Shown in pieces: positions 44,101 to 57,113 of a stretch of DNA of 64,000 nt. Source of the stretch: Numida meleagris (taxonomy: Eukaryota; Chordata; Aves; Galliformes; Numididae); assembly GCF_002078875.1 (NCBI RefSeq), contig NC_034409.1, forward strand, positions 107,246,935 through 107,310,934. The letters are read 5' to 3'. The position numbers and the translations under genes are program-made. Position 1 is the first letter of the stretch; each line of letters opens with the position of its first letter. A model generated the notes under the pieces. It ran no database searches and had not been told where the DNA came from. It was given only the letters and a program-made list of their open reading frames with translations.

Positions 44101-47100
44101 CGTAGTTTGTAGTGTATACAATCCTCCTCTCGTAGCAGGGCTAGAGATTTGCCTATTGATTGCAGCAGAGCTATACCACTAATGGAGGCTGAGCAGTTGC
44201 TTCTGTTTGATACCATGCATGCTCATCAGAAACTGATATCGTGATTACCTGAATTAGCTGTGTTGTAGTGTTTTAATAAAAGCACTCTCATACCTTATTG
44301 TTGGTTTTTGTACAGTTATTTTTTCCTCTAACAAATTAGTCACAGGTATTAAGGCATGCATTGTGTGGATGTAGAAGCTGGTGAAGAGCTGTTCAAGTAT
44401 CAGTTCAGACCACTCAAAACACAACATGTGACCATTGCTCTGCAACTACCAAGAACCAAACACATACACTTATGCTTATTAAGGGCCTCTTTCTTGAAGG
44501 CTGCAAAGGAGAAACATGCTTTCAGTTCCAAGCTTTGCAGCGAAGATGACCAAAAGAGTATTCATCATTCACAGCCCAGTAATAGAAATCTAGTAACGTG
44601 ATGATCCGGTTTGAAAATAGTGCTTCTGAGGGTTCTAGTGGGCTCATCTGGAGCCAAGTGTGAAAAGCAGGGAAGAACACCAGCACCTCCTTTCTCATCT
44701 GTATATGGGTATTGTACAGCTGCTGCCCATTTTCTTTGTTCATCATTTCCTGCTTTCTTCCAGTGGTTGTTTTTTCCTTTGCACTGTGTCCCCTTGTGTC
44801 TCCTTTTCATGCTGAGGCACAGAACAGATTGTTTGGTGGGGGTAGTATATACAAGGTGCAGTAGGGTCCTGCTGTACCTACTTATACCATCTCATCTGCT
44901 GCTTAGACAAGGCCCGATGGCTTTGGAGGGCTCATTTTAGACACCGTGGTCAGTCCTTCGCACCAGTCATTGGGTGGTTTTACCAAATAAGCAGTTCTGC
45001 GACCAAGGAGAGCTCTTCTGGAAGAGTCGCACTGACCATCTCCCTTTTCCAGTCCCCTGCTGCCCACCTTTTGTTCTGTTAACATCTCTCTAGATAATTA
45101 TTTGAGACAGAGGTTAAAAAATGTATAAAAATCAAATCTGAAGATTTAGCTTTGACCTCTTCCGTTGTTTTCTGAGAGCCACTTTAGACCAGTGTATGCG
45201 TGCCCAGTGTCCCCATTGTTCACTGAGAACACCATAACGCTGACACCTGGTGCAAAACATGCATCATTATTCCTTTCTCTGATATTATACAGTTGCCAAA
45301 TTCTAGTCCCACTGGGTTTCGGAAAAAGCTGAGATAATTGGAAAATATCCTTGTCCATTAAAATTATCAAGGAGTGGACTTTTTAATGCCTGTTTGGAAA
45401 GTTTTCTTGTAGGCTGAGGAAGGAAACTAGTTAGAGGAGCTGACAATCTTTGATTTCAATTGGACTAAAAATACAATTTCAGCTACAGTCTGATGGAAAA
45501 GCCTAGAGCACAGAGCCGCCTAATGGCTGCTTTGGTCTGCTCAGCATTGCCTTGGGGCCTGAGTAGTATCCCCACATAGCTGAGTAGTATCCTCAAATTA
45601 CAGAGGTACTACCTTTCAAAGCTTCTCAATTTTTTGACAGATTTTTCCTCTCCCTTTGCTCTCTCCCAGTGCTGGCAGGCCTGGCTGCAGATGACTTCAG
45701 GCTAAGGCTTTCTGCGTTTTGTTTCCCAACAAAAGAGATTTTTTCCTCTGAAACCCACAGGAAGACAAGTTCTAGAGACTTGTACATACAAATGGAGTCA
45801 CAATGATATGTACGCTGTAAGCAATCATAAATGCAAGTACAAAAGGGAAATTGAGAAAAACTTGAACATTTGGAGATGGCATGGAGAAAAGCAGTAAAGG
45901 GCCAAAATAATAAAGTTCCCATGAAGTTCCTGTGACAAAGTGTCAGTAATAAATCACTGGTGTGGTGCTTGTAGTGGATCCAGAAATATCCACTCATACT
46001 GTTCTCTTTAAAACAGCTGGTGCTCAGCCCTACCTGTAACCAAAGCTATAAAAGCATTGGGACAGTTAGGGTAAATGTATGCTGCTGCCTAGTAACTGTT
46101 TTTTTTTAATCGTACGAGGAATGAAAACAGGTAGTAAGTGTATCATCTCACCTTTGTGCTTGTTTGGGTGTGTGACAGACTGGATTTTGACCGGTTAGGA
46201 ATAGTGCAATTGTACAGAGAACATATATATTCAAAATACAAAAAAACTTCTCACTTCACAGTTGTAACAGTGCCCTCTAAATGCCAAGAAAAGACTGCCT
46301 TTCTAACGGAGACAGTTGGGTAAAATTTTTCCCTTGGATCAAATCTTTCCGGCAAACAGTATTGCCATATCCTTGGGAATGTGCTGGCAGCTCACAGCAA
46401 TAGTGGCAGTGCAAGTTCTTCATGGTTTATGCTCAGTAGTGTTTAAACTCTTCAAATCCACTCACAGAGTGTCTGGCTTTGCCTCTCACACTGCCTAGAG
46501 CTTTGATATGAAATGCTCACATCAGTGGGAGGCCAAACAGTGCTCGCATTTATTAGCTGCCTTTGGCATCTGGCAGTTTGAAAGGATGAAGGAGGTGCTT
46601 CACCTCAGTATTTCCAACAAATACAGCTATTACTAGCACATATAGATAGCAGGGTCTTGTGTTTGTTCTAGTGCCAACCCTGAGAGGCTCTCACGCTGCT
46701 GAGTGTTACATATGAATAGCCTTATCCAACTTAAATTTTTACAGAGCAGCTTTTGCACAGCATGAGGCCAAACTAAATCCCACAGCTCTCACTTTCTTCA
46801 GTAAGGCAAAAGCCAGGAGTAACAATTGAATAAGATGTGATTGCCTTCTGAAGCTGTTTCACTTATGTCCTAGAAGATGCTCAGCTGATAGTTTGAGGCT
46901 GCACGACACAGCCCATTTAAAAATCACGTCACTTTTTCTCATGAGATTATGGATAGTGCTGCTTGCTTCCTGTGTTTGTCAGCATCTATTTGACTCCATT
47001 CTCCCCATTTTCTCATTTGGCTTCAGCTTTGAATCTTATTCTTAAATGGGAGGAAGAAACATTTGTTGTCTTACAGGTGTACAGGAAGTACCACATTGTA

Positions 47101-47200
47101 AAGTTCAGTCTTTCCCCTGAAAATAACATCTAACTCTCTTCTCACTTCTATGAAAGCCAAAGTCAGTGTGATGGCATGTCCAGGCTGTGATCATGGTCCT
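41117..47200. other. Intergenic, mostly anonymous
   Basis: No gene recognised. Holds one CR1 tip (42285-42357) and a minus-strand open stretch at 41790-42119 plus a possible further exon at 41578-41703 (see findings). A minus-strand open frame of 122 codons at 43129-43497 has no domain I know. Confidence 0.6.
42285..42357 (-). mobile_element. CR1 LINE fragment (minus)
   Basis: TCATAGAATCATAGAATCCT and TAGAGTTGGAAGGAACCTCT: antisense tip of CR1 of the class ending GGAGTTGGACTAGATG. Confidence 0.93.
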
Positions 47201-47212
47201 ACATTCTGTTTG

Positions 47213-47276
47213 AGCTGGGGGCTGGACTTGATGATCCCCAAAGGTCCCTTCTAATACCTATGATTCTGTGATTCTT
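47213..47276 (+). mobile_element. CR1 LINE fragment (plus, tip only)
   Basis: GGGGGCTGGACTTGATGATC through CTATGATTCTGTGATTCT: the last 60 or so bases of a CR1. Confidence 0.88.
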
Positions 47277-47944
47277 GGATTCTCTGATTTCTTTTTGAGA
47301 CAGTACTACTGATGATAATATACCTCTTTTGCAACTCCTTAATACTGAACACTGGAGGCTTCATGTCCTCTTTGGGAGGATTTATATTTAGTAATCCTAG
47401 GTTTGTTATTTTTAGTACCTGTTCCAAAATTTTTTTCTTCAACTGTTATTAGCATTTTCATGGAGTAAAGACAGACAAGGTACTCTCTTCCCACTGAAAA
47501 GAGGAACCAATATTTGTACCTTGTCCTTGTATAGGGCATCACTGCTTTGACTGCTTTCACTTCCCCAGCAAAGCACCAGTGCTATTTGTATTCACCCAGT
47601 TGATGCAACCACCTTAGCCAGTTGTCACCGAGTACAAAGTGTGACACATTGCCTCCCAGAAACCTTCATTCAGACCTATGCTCTGTTACTTCACTGAGAG
47701 CTGAGAATACAGATTATTAATGGGAGGAAACATAATATGAAATCAAGAATAAGAAATGCAGTTGAACTTAACACAATGGAGCCCGAGCTATTTGAGAGTG
47801 ATGTGCTGACTGAAAATACAGCCTCCTGTCTTGACAGCTCCTGCTGGGGTTCCTGCTGCCTTTGGCAGATCATAGATGAAATGGGAGACCTGGTAAAGGT
47901 TGGAAGAAGTAGGTTGTGATGAGGTGGGGGTCACCCTCTTCTCC

Positions 47945-48071
47945 CAGGTGACAGCAATAGAATGAGAGGTAATGGCCTCAAGTTGCACCAGGGGAGGTTC
48001 ATGTTGGATATTAGGAAAAATTTCTTCTCAGAGTGGTGAGGCACTGGAAGAGGCTGCCCAGGGAAGTGGTG
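47945..48071 (+). mobile_element. CR1 LINE fragment (plus)
   Basis: CAGGTGACAGCAATAGAATG through GGCTGCCCAGGGAAGTGGTG, the interior of the CR1 3' region. It stops abruptly at a GC-rich segment and lacks its own 3' tip. Confidence 0.85.
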
Positions 48072-48950
48072 AAGGGAGAAAACCCCAGTTTGCACTATGT
48101 GGCAGTGCTTTGGGCCTGGGTGCTGACCTCCAGGCATGCAGAACGAAGAGAAGGAGAGGGGCCAGGGCCACACCCAGGCCAGGGAGGTGAAGTGGCTGCA
48201 CCCCACCACTGCTGTGCCTGGATGGAAGCTGAGGCTGTCAGCAGCAGATGACTTACAAAGCTCTGGTGCCACTGGGCATGGCTGCACCCCAGCCCCAAAA
48301 GCCTTGCCATGACATGATGGCATCAGGAGCTGGTTTCGCTGCCGAGTCCTAGCCCTGGGCAGCTTGTGCTGCCCAGACAGCTTGCTCCGCCATGGGGCCT
48401 GCTGCAAGGGAGTGAAGGGCAGAGGTGGGGAGGCACCCAGGCCTGTAGGAAAGGTGGAGGCAGTTTCAGAGCTTGGAGATGATCCTGCTTGACACCAGGT
48501 TTTCTCCTTTCAACCCTCTGCTCCACCATGAGCCCTGCAGCCTGTTGGGGCCATGCCTGCCCACAGGAGAGAGTTATACTATGGGATAAGTCCCACCATA
48601 CCACTCTGATGGGTCTTAAGCCGCCTCTGCAGTCCTTCAGGGGGAGACTGAAAGAAGCTGATCTGCTGAGTGGAGCCTACAGCCCTACAGCCCTGCAGAT
48701 AAACAATATAAGGGAACTGGTGTGAATGCCTGCCCTCCTCTGCAGCTTGACTGTGTTATTGCTTTGTATGGGGATCCTCTGTCCATGCAGCACACAGACC
48801 TCTGAGTCTTTATGTGAGGCTAGCCCCTCATCCGGTCATTCTGCTTTTAGCAGGAAGTAGCCAAAAGAAGAGATAGCAATGATGGTTCTTATCACTGTGA
48901 CTAATGCCACTTGCAGGGTACTCCAGCAAGGGACAACTCTGAGGCCACAC
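48072..48950. other. GC-rich anonymous segment between CR1 pieces
   Basis: About 880 bases clearly richer in G and C than its surroundings, with many CCAGG/CTGCA words. Overlapping open stretches on both strands have no recognisable domain. Not a CpG island by eye (few CG pairs). Confidence 0.5.
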
Positions 48951-49036
48951 GGAGCTGTAGACGTCCCTGTTTGTTGCAGGGGAGTTGGACTAGATGGTCT
49001 TTAAGGGTTCCTTCCAACTCAAATGATTCTATGATT
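48951..49036 (+). mobile_element. CR1 LINE fragment (plus, tip only)
   Basis: GGAGCTGTAGACGTCCCTGT through CAAATGATTCTATGATTG. A different 3' class from the piece at 47945, so the two are not halves of one split element. Confidence 0.92.
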
Positions 49037-52000
49037 GACCTAAAGCTGTAGTTGAAGCTTGGTGGGGCTGTTAAAGCAGCAGCCTTGCATTAGCAGGATA
49101 AATGCTTTCAGCTGAGAGACGTGGGTGTGGAAGACATCTAAATATCTGCTTCACATCAGCAGGAAAAAGCTCTAAAATTTATCTGTTACACTTGCACTTG
49201 ATTCCCATCTGACTATGTAATACCACAAAGTCACCTGTTGACTTTTCTTTTCTGGGTTCTATAATTATGAAACCACATGCAATAACGTAAGCCAGCTATG
49301 TGTTATGCACCATGAAAGGGCTGTTAATGTGACTGCCCTGCCATGTAATTTTGTCCTGCTGCTTTTTTATTTTTTTATTTTTTCCCCAGCAGGAGCTGAA
49401 AGTTGCTCAGTATCAAAAATAAATATATTTTGTTCTGATGTGAGAGTTTTCTAGTAGTTTGGCATGTTACTCTTGTTATCTGCTAAACTGAAGATGACAA
49501 ATCATTAACTATCCAAAGTAGTTTGAAACTGCCTGAAACTTACCAGTCAATGCAAGTTCTAGTTTTATTTCCTGAATATAGGATATGAGTAGTGGGTACA
49601 TGCTCTGATATAATTACTGTGATATTTACTACTGAATAATAAACCTTTGTTGGAGGAGTTAATATTCCTATTTCTAACCCTGTCACTTTTAGCATCACAC
49701 TTAACAAACACTGGAGCTGAGTAGGGAAGAATTCTCATGATGCTGAGAAAGCTGCTCACCTTCTAAAATGCGGGTAGATACCTGTGTACGTGATGGAAAG
49801 GGACTGTCTGCTGTGTCTTTGTATGGCTTGGACAAATGGGGCCTACTCCTAATGAGAGGTTTGCTAATCAGTCCTAAAGGATGAAGAAGAAGGTTGTCAA
49901 TACCAGTGTCAGATGTCTCAAACACTATTGCTGATAGGGATGTTGTGAGCATTCTCAAAAGCTTTGCATTAACTCAGACCCCAGGCAATGCTCAGCCCCT
50001 GTATACAAATTCCTGTATAGCTCATAGGTGCTTTGCATAGCACTCAATAGATGCTAGATATAAATACTAAGAAACAGGAGTTATCACATTCTTTACCAGT
50101 GAACAAAAATTGTTTTTATACTGTGAACATATTTAATATTTCTAATATAAACTGCTCCAAGGATTATCCTTTTTTTTGCAGATTTTAAAGCTTAATGACT
50201 TGGCATATCTTGGCAACGTGCGTTTATTGCTGCAATGCATACGCCATATTCTTTTGTGTCATTCTAGATATGTGGCTTTAGCTGTCAAAGGGATTTGTGG
50301 AACTGTGCACAAAAACTGTATCATCAGTAGACTGTCCATGTGTGATACAGGAGCTGCACACAGATCAAAGAAAGAGCTTTCTCCCCAGCTGCCTCTTCTG
50401 TAAATATCTCTAAGGTCTGTGCTGGTGGTACAAATCTCAGAAAGGAATATTCTCGTTCATTCCTTCCCTCTCTTCTAGACTTCTTCACATAGCAACAGAT
50501 ATCATAGTTTAGTTGTTTGTTATTTGTTGCTCTTTGCTGTGTGCTGTTGTCTTATAAACACCCAATGCCTATTATGTCTTTCTGTTGCTTTTTTTTTGCC
50601 CTTTGGTGAACAGCAGATTCTAGATAATGCCATACAGATCCAAGTCTTCTTTACAGAGCTGAGTACTGAATAATTTCTATGCTTCTTCTTACATAAATAG
50701 TTTCCATAATACAGGTCCTGTTCTACATCTTTAAGCCACTCAAATAACTCTTCCCTTACTGCCGCCAGTGACACAGTTTGAGCATTTATGGTCATCTGGG
50801 TTGGCACCAGTGAGGGAATGCATCACGTAGCGCACAGCGTGACCTCTAATAGAAACAAAGGGCCACATTTTGGAGGGCAGGGGGTAGTGTGAGCCTTCCT
50901 TCAGATAGTTTTGTGTCCACTATGCTGTCAAATGTATTTTTTGTTCATCTGCCTGTGACCTCTCTGTTTGGAAAGTGTCCTCTGGATTAAAGAGGGTTTG
51001 AGGTCTGATGCATCTGATATTTTATCTCTACAGGTTTCTATTTTCACACATGTGTATGAGCATGTATTGTAAAAATTCCCTTACTTATACACAATAAAAC
51101 ATTTATTTGTCACTGACCTCTAGATGTGTCAGAATGAGTCAATTTTATAGTTCCGTTTCTCCACTGATAAATAAACAACTGGCAAAGCTGTTAACTGATT
51201 TCTCAGGGAATTGCCCTGGTTAAGAGAACAAGCGGAGCAGAGGTATTAGTCAGCCAGCATCAAGATTAGGTGAGTTGTTAGCTCTGTCCTGCACCTGCTG
51301 GCTTTTTCCAGTTTTGATCAGCTAGAAGGTAAGGGGGAACTACATCTCTTGGTTAAAACTTGCATTTATACTTGTATCTCTCTGAGGTATCCTGCAGTGT
51401 GGTTGCATCACTACTGAAAAAAGTATTTTTTTTAATCCTGGTTCAAAGATCTTCCCTTCAACCAACAACAGTTTGGCTGAAAATACCCTGAAAAACTAGA
51501 CTAGTGAGCTTCTGGCAAGGTTGGAATTTATCAGGTACATTTGCTGCACCTGCCAAATGGACCCACCCATGGTGGCAAATGGTGGTAAATTTCAGAAGTG
51601 GTATTTCCCAGAAAGAAGCTTGGAGAAGCAAAGGTTTTCCATACTTGGAGGAAGGAGGAGCAGCTTGGGGAGTTTAAGATGCTTGGGCAGCCAACCAAAA
51701 TGAGTCAAATCTTAGTCTTTGTGGTAGAAGAGTGGGTCCTTTTTAGGACCCTATGAGAGCATGTGACTGAATAAATAATTTATCAGAGAGAAAACCACCC
51801 TAAGAGAGAGAGCATGCTTTTCCAAACAGAAAATAAGCTTTTATGCCCCCCTGTACTTCTGTAGTGGCAGCAGGATTAATAACTGCTAATTCCAAGTGAC
51901 ATGAGTCAAATATGGTTTGGTAAACTGTTGCTTCCTGGTGCTAGTACAGGGGAAACAAGGACAAATGAGAAGTCTGTCTATAGTTAGGGGCAGCTAATCG

Positions 52001-52185
52001 TCCTGTAAAGGAAAAGTTTGTAAGAAAGTAGAAATGCAAATAGTCATGGGCTAAGCAGTGCCAGTGTGGATTAATCTGTCTATTTTAAAATACTAAATCA
52101 AATAGACAGTTTCAGAACAAATGAAGAAATATGACTAGGTTTTTATAAAGTGAATCCATGCATGCACTGACTAATCCGGAAAAAT

Positions 52186-52221
<36 letters not shown>

Positions 52222-53092
52222 GGTCATCTTTGTGCTCTTGATATCTCTTCTCACATGCTCTTTGTGGGTATAGGCATGGCTTCCAGTCTCATGTTGGCCG
52301 CAGGTAAACATGGAGGGAGGGGGAAAGAGGAAGGACATGGGAGCAAATCTCACAAAAACTTGTAGTTGGAGCGTGATGGTGCCTGGGAAACGGTAGAGGT
52401 CTGATAGTTGTTTCTGACTAGCAATCACACATCTCCCAAAACTTTTGACAGTGAAGACACCTCCTAGGGCTCCCAACACAAAAAAGCCTTTTTCTATAGA
52501 CTAGTGTTGTCATATTTGTTTATTTTGAAGTGGTGATAGTAGATGTCCCCCATAGAGGATGCCTTCATACCAGAATTAGTGAGCTGCATAGTGAAGGGCA
52601 GAAGTTTTTCCAACTTAAGACGCCTTCATGTTGATCTAACCACACTTACATTATAGACTATCCAAGAGTATCTCTCTTGGTTAAAAAAGGAATACCTTGA
52701 GCTGACATCATCTGACATACAAACACAAAGCACAGATAAGGCCAATATCTTTAGCAGCACAGAATGACAGTTTCCATCTCTCTTTCCTTGCCGATAGCAC
52801 CCAAGCCAAAGCACTCCCTGCAGAGCTGTGGGGAAAGCACCATGGAATGGTGTGTAGATGTGTTATTCCAGGACCTGAGGTTACTGGCAGACTTTTGAGA
52901 GGGCTCTTTTTTGTGCCTGATGACCAGGGTGCTCTCAAGCCTCTGTTTTATTCCAAAATGTCACATGCACAGCCTTTCAGCTATCTTAGCGACTTCTTTC
53001 AGGACTTGCTTCAGTCTCTCTTATCCCTTTTGCACTGGAGAATTCCAAAACTGAACAAAAGATTCCCTCTGTGGGCTCACAACTTCCAACTG
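49037..53092. other. Intergenic, anonymous
   Basis: No gene or CR1 recognised. Contains a T28 run at 52190-52217. All open stretches are about 100 codons or less and without domain features. Confidence 0.6.
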
Positions 53093-53202
53093 AGCTCTGA
53101 GCAACCTGATGTATGCGTAGGTGTCCCTGTTCATTGCAGCAGAGTTGGGCTAGATGACCTTTAAGAGTCCCTTCCAACTTAAACGATTCTATGATTCTAT
53201 GA
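53093..53202 (+). mobile_element. CR1 LINE fragment (plus, tip only)
   Basis: AGCTCTGAGCAACCTGATGT through CGATTCTATGATTCTATG. Its 3' end touches an oppositely oriented CR1 coding fragment. Confidence 0.93.
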
Positions 53203-53520
53203 ATTAAAGGAAATAATCACTTGTCTTGATCCATCCAGTCCATACATCCCCAGACTGAGTACAAGGATGCTGTGGGAGAAACTGTTGAAAGCTTTGACAA
53301 TTGCTTGCTTGGCCTTGCTAAGGCCAAGATTAATGATGTCTGCTCTTCTCTCCCTGTCCATAGAGCCAGGCATTCCACTGTAGAAGGCTTTCAGGCCGGT
53401 CAGGCAGTTTGCCATCAGTGAATCCATGCTGGCTGTTCCCAGTTACTTTCTTTTCCTTCATATTCCTGGAAGAGAAGGTTTCCAGGGGGCTTTTCTCCAT
53501 GAACGTCCCAAGGACTAAGA
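53203..53520 (-). mobile_element. CR1 reverse-transcriptase fragment (minus, decayed)
   Basis: On the minus strand the text reads, in changing frames, Gly-Asn-Ser-Gln-His-Gly-Phe, Lys-Ala-Phe-Asn-Ser-Phe-Ser-His-Ser-Ile-Leu and Tyr-Gly-Leu-Asp. These correspond to the CR1 reverse-transcriptase blocks around the conserved 'Lys-Ala-Phe-Asp-Thr-Val' region. Several frame breaks make it a relic. Confidence 0.85.
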
Positions 53521-56410
53521 TGCATCTGAACTTGGACTCTTATTTCTTGCTGTTTTTGAAGAGGAGCCTTACAGATATGTTTTGGAGTCTTGGCAGTTCA
53601 AAGGTGCTTATCTGGGACAGCCCAAACTCCCTCTTTACCTGCCTTCTGTGCATAATTCATTGAGGCAGAGCAGTAACAACAGCACACTGCAATCCACTAC
53701 TCCCAAAAGCAATATTACAGAAGGTAGAGTTGTAGTCTAGGCACAAAGTATCAGATGACTCTTTTCCTAGAGAATCCACATTTAAAACATTGGTGATACA
53801 TAATGGCAGAGGGGATAAAATATTGATCAAGTTACTCCAGAACACTGAAGTTTGACTGGAGATGAGTGTTCAGCAAAGGCATGTGCAAACCTGTAGCAAC
53901 ACTGTAGTGGAAGTTTTGCTCCTTCTCTGTCGCCAGTGAGGTTTTTGCTCAATAAGAGAGGTTGCTACACAGGTCTGAGATTTCTAAGGCAAGTGCTGAA
54001 GCTTGTGTGTGTGTGTGTCAGCTCAGGCCACTGTATTTCTGACTTACAGACTTCCATTTCAGAGAGTTGCAGAGCTCACTCCTAAACACTCAGCCCACTG
54101 AATGCCTTTTCCAACCTGACCTTGTGGAGGCCAGCTGTGCTACCTACTTAAGCCAATGGTTTTGCCCAGCTTTCCATGAGACCTGCTGATCCTGGGAGTG
54201 ATCTGGTTACCTGACTCTGTAGCCAGCTGTGACAGTGACTCAGAGCACTATTTCCTGCTTACATGGGTAGCAAAGAGAAGGGGCTTTGCAGAGCAACCTT
54301 TTGGAGAGGGAAAGGATGCCTTTAAGTGTCTGAACAGAAGAGTACAAAAGCAAGTGTTTATAATATAAGACATTTAGCACTCAGGTATAGCTTCATGGTG
54401 CTTTTAGCCTGTTGACTTGTTTCCGGTAGTGCTTAGGAAGGAATAGAGGCAGACTTTCTTGCTCTTTCTCTTCCACTTACTAGAGAGCACAGCTCATCCT
54501 GAACATGCTTTGACCCTACTGAAGATCTACCCCTCTTGTGCTTTGAGGAGCTGGGATGTGAGTGAGCCTTGGTTGCTTCCCAAACTTCCTCTTAGTCAGT
54601 GTAGTCTCAGGCCTCTCCTCATGTGGCTGGTGCCAGCAGGGTGCAGTTTGCTGCAGCATGCCACCATAGTAATAATGGATGATGGAAAAAGCCCTTAACG
54701 ATCCTGGTGTCACGCTGCGCCATTAGGCACTTACACACACCTCAGCTCCAGCATCAAGCACAAAAGAATGTTCTGAAGAAACAAACAAACAAACAAAAAA
54801 AACAGAGCCACAATGATAAGATGAGAACTTGCACTTTTTCTCTCTCGCTCTCTTTTTTTTCCTTATTGAACAAGTGCAGATTCTGACATCTTTTTTTTCC
54901 TTATTGAACAAATGCAGATTCTGACCTGACAACTGTAGGTTAATTTTGTATTGTTGAATAGGTGGAGTCAGGTTTATAAAAATATCCTCACTAAACCAAC
55001 AGAAAACAGAGTTAAACAAGAAGCCAGTAAGGGTGTATGTTTCAAGGTTACTTGTATTTGTTTAAGTATTCTGGCTGTGTACTTTTCTTTACACTTGTAT
55101 ATAAATCTTTCCCCATAAATTTTATTCATGCGCTGTTTAAGTCATCAGCAGGAGGACTGGAGGCTAGAAGGCACTGTTCATATCACTATTAGCACTGCAG
55201 TGTGCATTCTGGATTACACAACAGAGGAAAGGCCCCTTCCTTCGCCTGCTTCCCACTCCCTTCACCTCACCCACCAGCGTGCCTTTGCCTCCCCTTGTTA
55301 CTCAGCAGAGCTGAACAGAGAGTTCTCAGCTAGCAGCTGGAGGCAAGACTGATTCGGAATCATCTGGTTTGTTCAGCCTGGTTTCGTTTCTTGAGGCTGA
55401 GTTCACACTTCCTTTCATTTCTTCAACCGTAACTAGAAGAAAGGGTTGATGGAAATGCTAAACAAACTTTCTTACTAATTTGTCTTAACTGAGAGCAGGG
55501 AGGCTGGGTTGGCTGTGGAGTCACTGTGCTTGGTGCTGACCCTCTGTAGGACGTGACTACCTCTTCCCTGAAGAGGTTTCAGTGTAAAAAATTGGTAGTG
55601 GAAGTAATAAGAATTATAGTCATGCTGATCTGAAATGAAATGCTGTGGGGTAAGGTGAGCTACAGTGTCTGAGATGTACTTCATTGAGAACTTCTGTATT
55701 AAGGCCACAGTATTATCCTGAGCCTTCTGTGATACGCTATCATTGCTGTTCACTGATACAGCTTAGTGGGTTCGTAGCAAGGGAGTATGTCATCCAGAAT
55801 GGCAGTTTGAATATAGAGATAAATGTCACTGTGGATGCACACAGCCATGACAATTCTCATGCATGTTTCTGTTGTGTGACCAAAGGACAGTGCTCCTCAA
55901 ACATCCAGGGCCTGTGGCATTGCCCTGGCTAAGGATGCACAAACCAGTGAAATGATTCTCAGTTACCGCTTTTGGAACTTAAGGTGGATCTTCAAGGAAA
56001 GCTTGTCAGGAAAGACCATTTCCAGGCTTCATTTCCAGATGATGTCAGGAAAGAAATAAGAGGGGTCTGCCATCGATATCTGTATTTTTTTCTGCTTTCC
56101 TTGGTGGAGAATGCCAGAAAAACTGCTAAATGAAGAGAAAGATAGTAGCACTCGAAGAGTGGGTAAATGTTCTCTGAGAGCCATGTGCTCTCATTTTAAT
56201 CCTATGTTATCATTACCCGTAGGAAGACAGCTGAGAGCGAACTGATGTCAGACATATAGGTGAATAGACTCTCTGTGAAGGGGCAGAGCACACATGCTGG
56301 CTGCTAGCTTTGTTTTGACATCATCTGGCATAATCTGATAATTGGATCAGTCAGAAATGGTGGGGTCTTGACTGAAATGTCCAGCAAAGAATTCCTGTCT
56401 GCTATTTTAG
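53521..56410. other. Intergenic, anonymous with small repeats
   Basis: Contains a (TG)8 run at 54003-54018, an AAAC repeat near 54778-54801 and a 38-bp tandem duplication at 54852-54927. No gene recognised. Confidence 0.6.
54852..54927. repeat. Two-copy 38-bp tandem duplication
   Basis: Units 54852-54889 and 54890-54927 both read C, T8, CCTTATTGAACA then [A/G]TGCAGATTCTGAC; they differ at two positions only. The T8 at each start suggests slippage or unequal exchange. Confidence 0.95.
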
Positions 56411-57113
56411 CCCTGCAGAGAAGGACCTGGGGGTCCTGGTGGACGAAAAACTTAACATGAACCAGCAGTTTGCTCTTGCAGCTCGGAAAGCAAATGGTAT
56501 CCTGGGCTCCATCAGAAGAGGGGTGGCCAGAAGGGAGAGGGTAGTGATTGTCCCTCTCTACTCTGCCCTCAAGAGTCCCCATCTGGAGGACTGTGTCCAG
56601 GTCTGGGGTCCCCAGTAAAAGAAAGACAGGGAGCTGTTAGAGAGGGTCCAGAGGAGGGCCACAAAGATGACCAGAGGGCTGGAGCAGCTCTCCTACAAAG
56701 ACAGGCTGAGGGAGCTGGGCTTGTTCAGCCTGGAGAAGAGAAGGCTGCGGGGTGACCTCATTGCAGCCTTCCAGTACCTAAAGGGAGCCTACAAACAGGA
56801 GGGGACTCAACTCTTTACAAGGGTAGATAATGGCAGGACAAGGGAAAATGGTTTTAAGTTGAAGGAGGGAAGATTTAAGTTGGATATCAGGGGGAAGTTC
56901 TTTACTGAAAGAATGGTGAGGTGCTGGAACAGGCTGCCTGGAGAGGTTGTGGATGCCCCGTCCCTGGAGGTGTTCAAGGCCAGGTTGGATGGGGCCCTGG
57001 GCAGCCTGGTCTAGCATCAGATATGGTGGTTGGTGGCTCTGCCTGTGGCAAGGGGGTTGGAGCTTGATGATCCTTGAAGTCCCTTCTAACCCAAGCCATT
57101 CTTTGATTCTATT
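56411..57113 (+). mobile_element. CR1 LINE fragment with end of ORF2 (plus)
   Basis: About 700 bases, the best-preserved CR1 of the window. An open stretch at 56667-57014 keeps the ORF2 C-terminus ([14 protein letters not shown]) and reads through into the 3' region. A TAA at 56617 breaks the upstream frame. It ends CCATTCTTTGATTCTATT. Confidence 0.96.

Noticed and set aside
47931..48407. Minus-strand open frame of 158 codons
   Set aside because: Its end is antisense CR1 and its start lies in the GC-rich segment, where stop codons are rare.
56667..57014. Plus-strand open frame of 115 codons that looks like a conserved protein
   Set aside because: It is the CR1 ORF2 end running into the 3' region; the conservation is that of a repeat, not a host gene.
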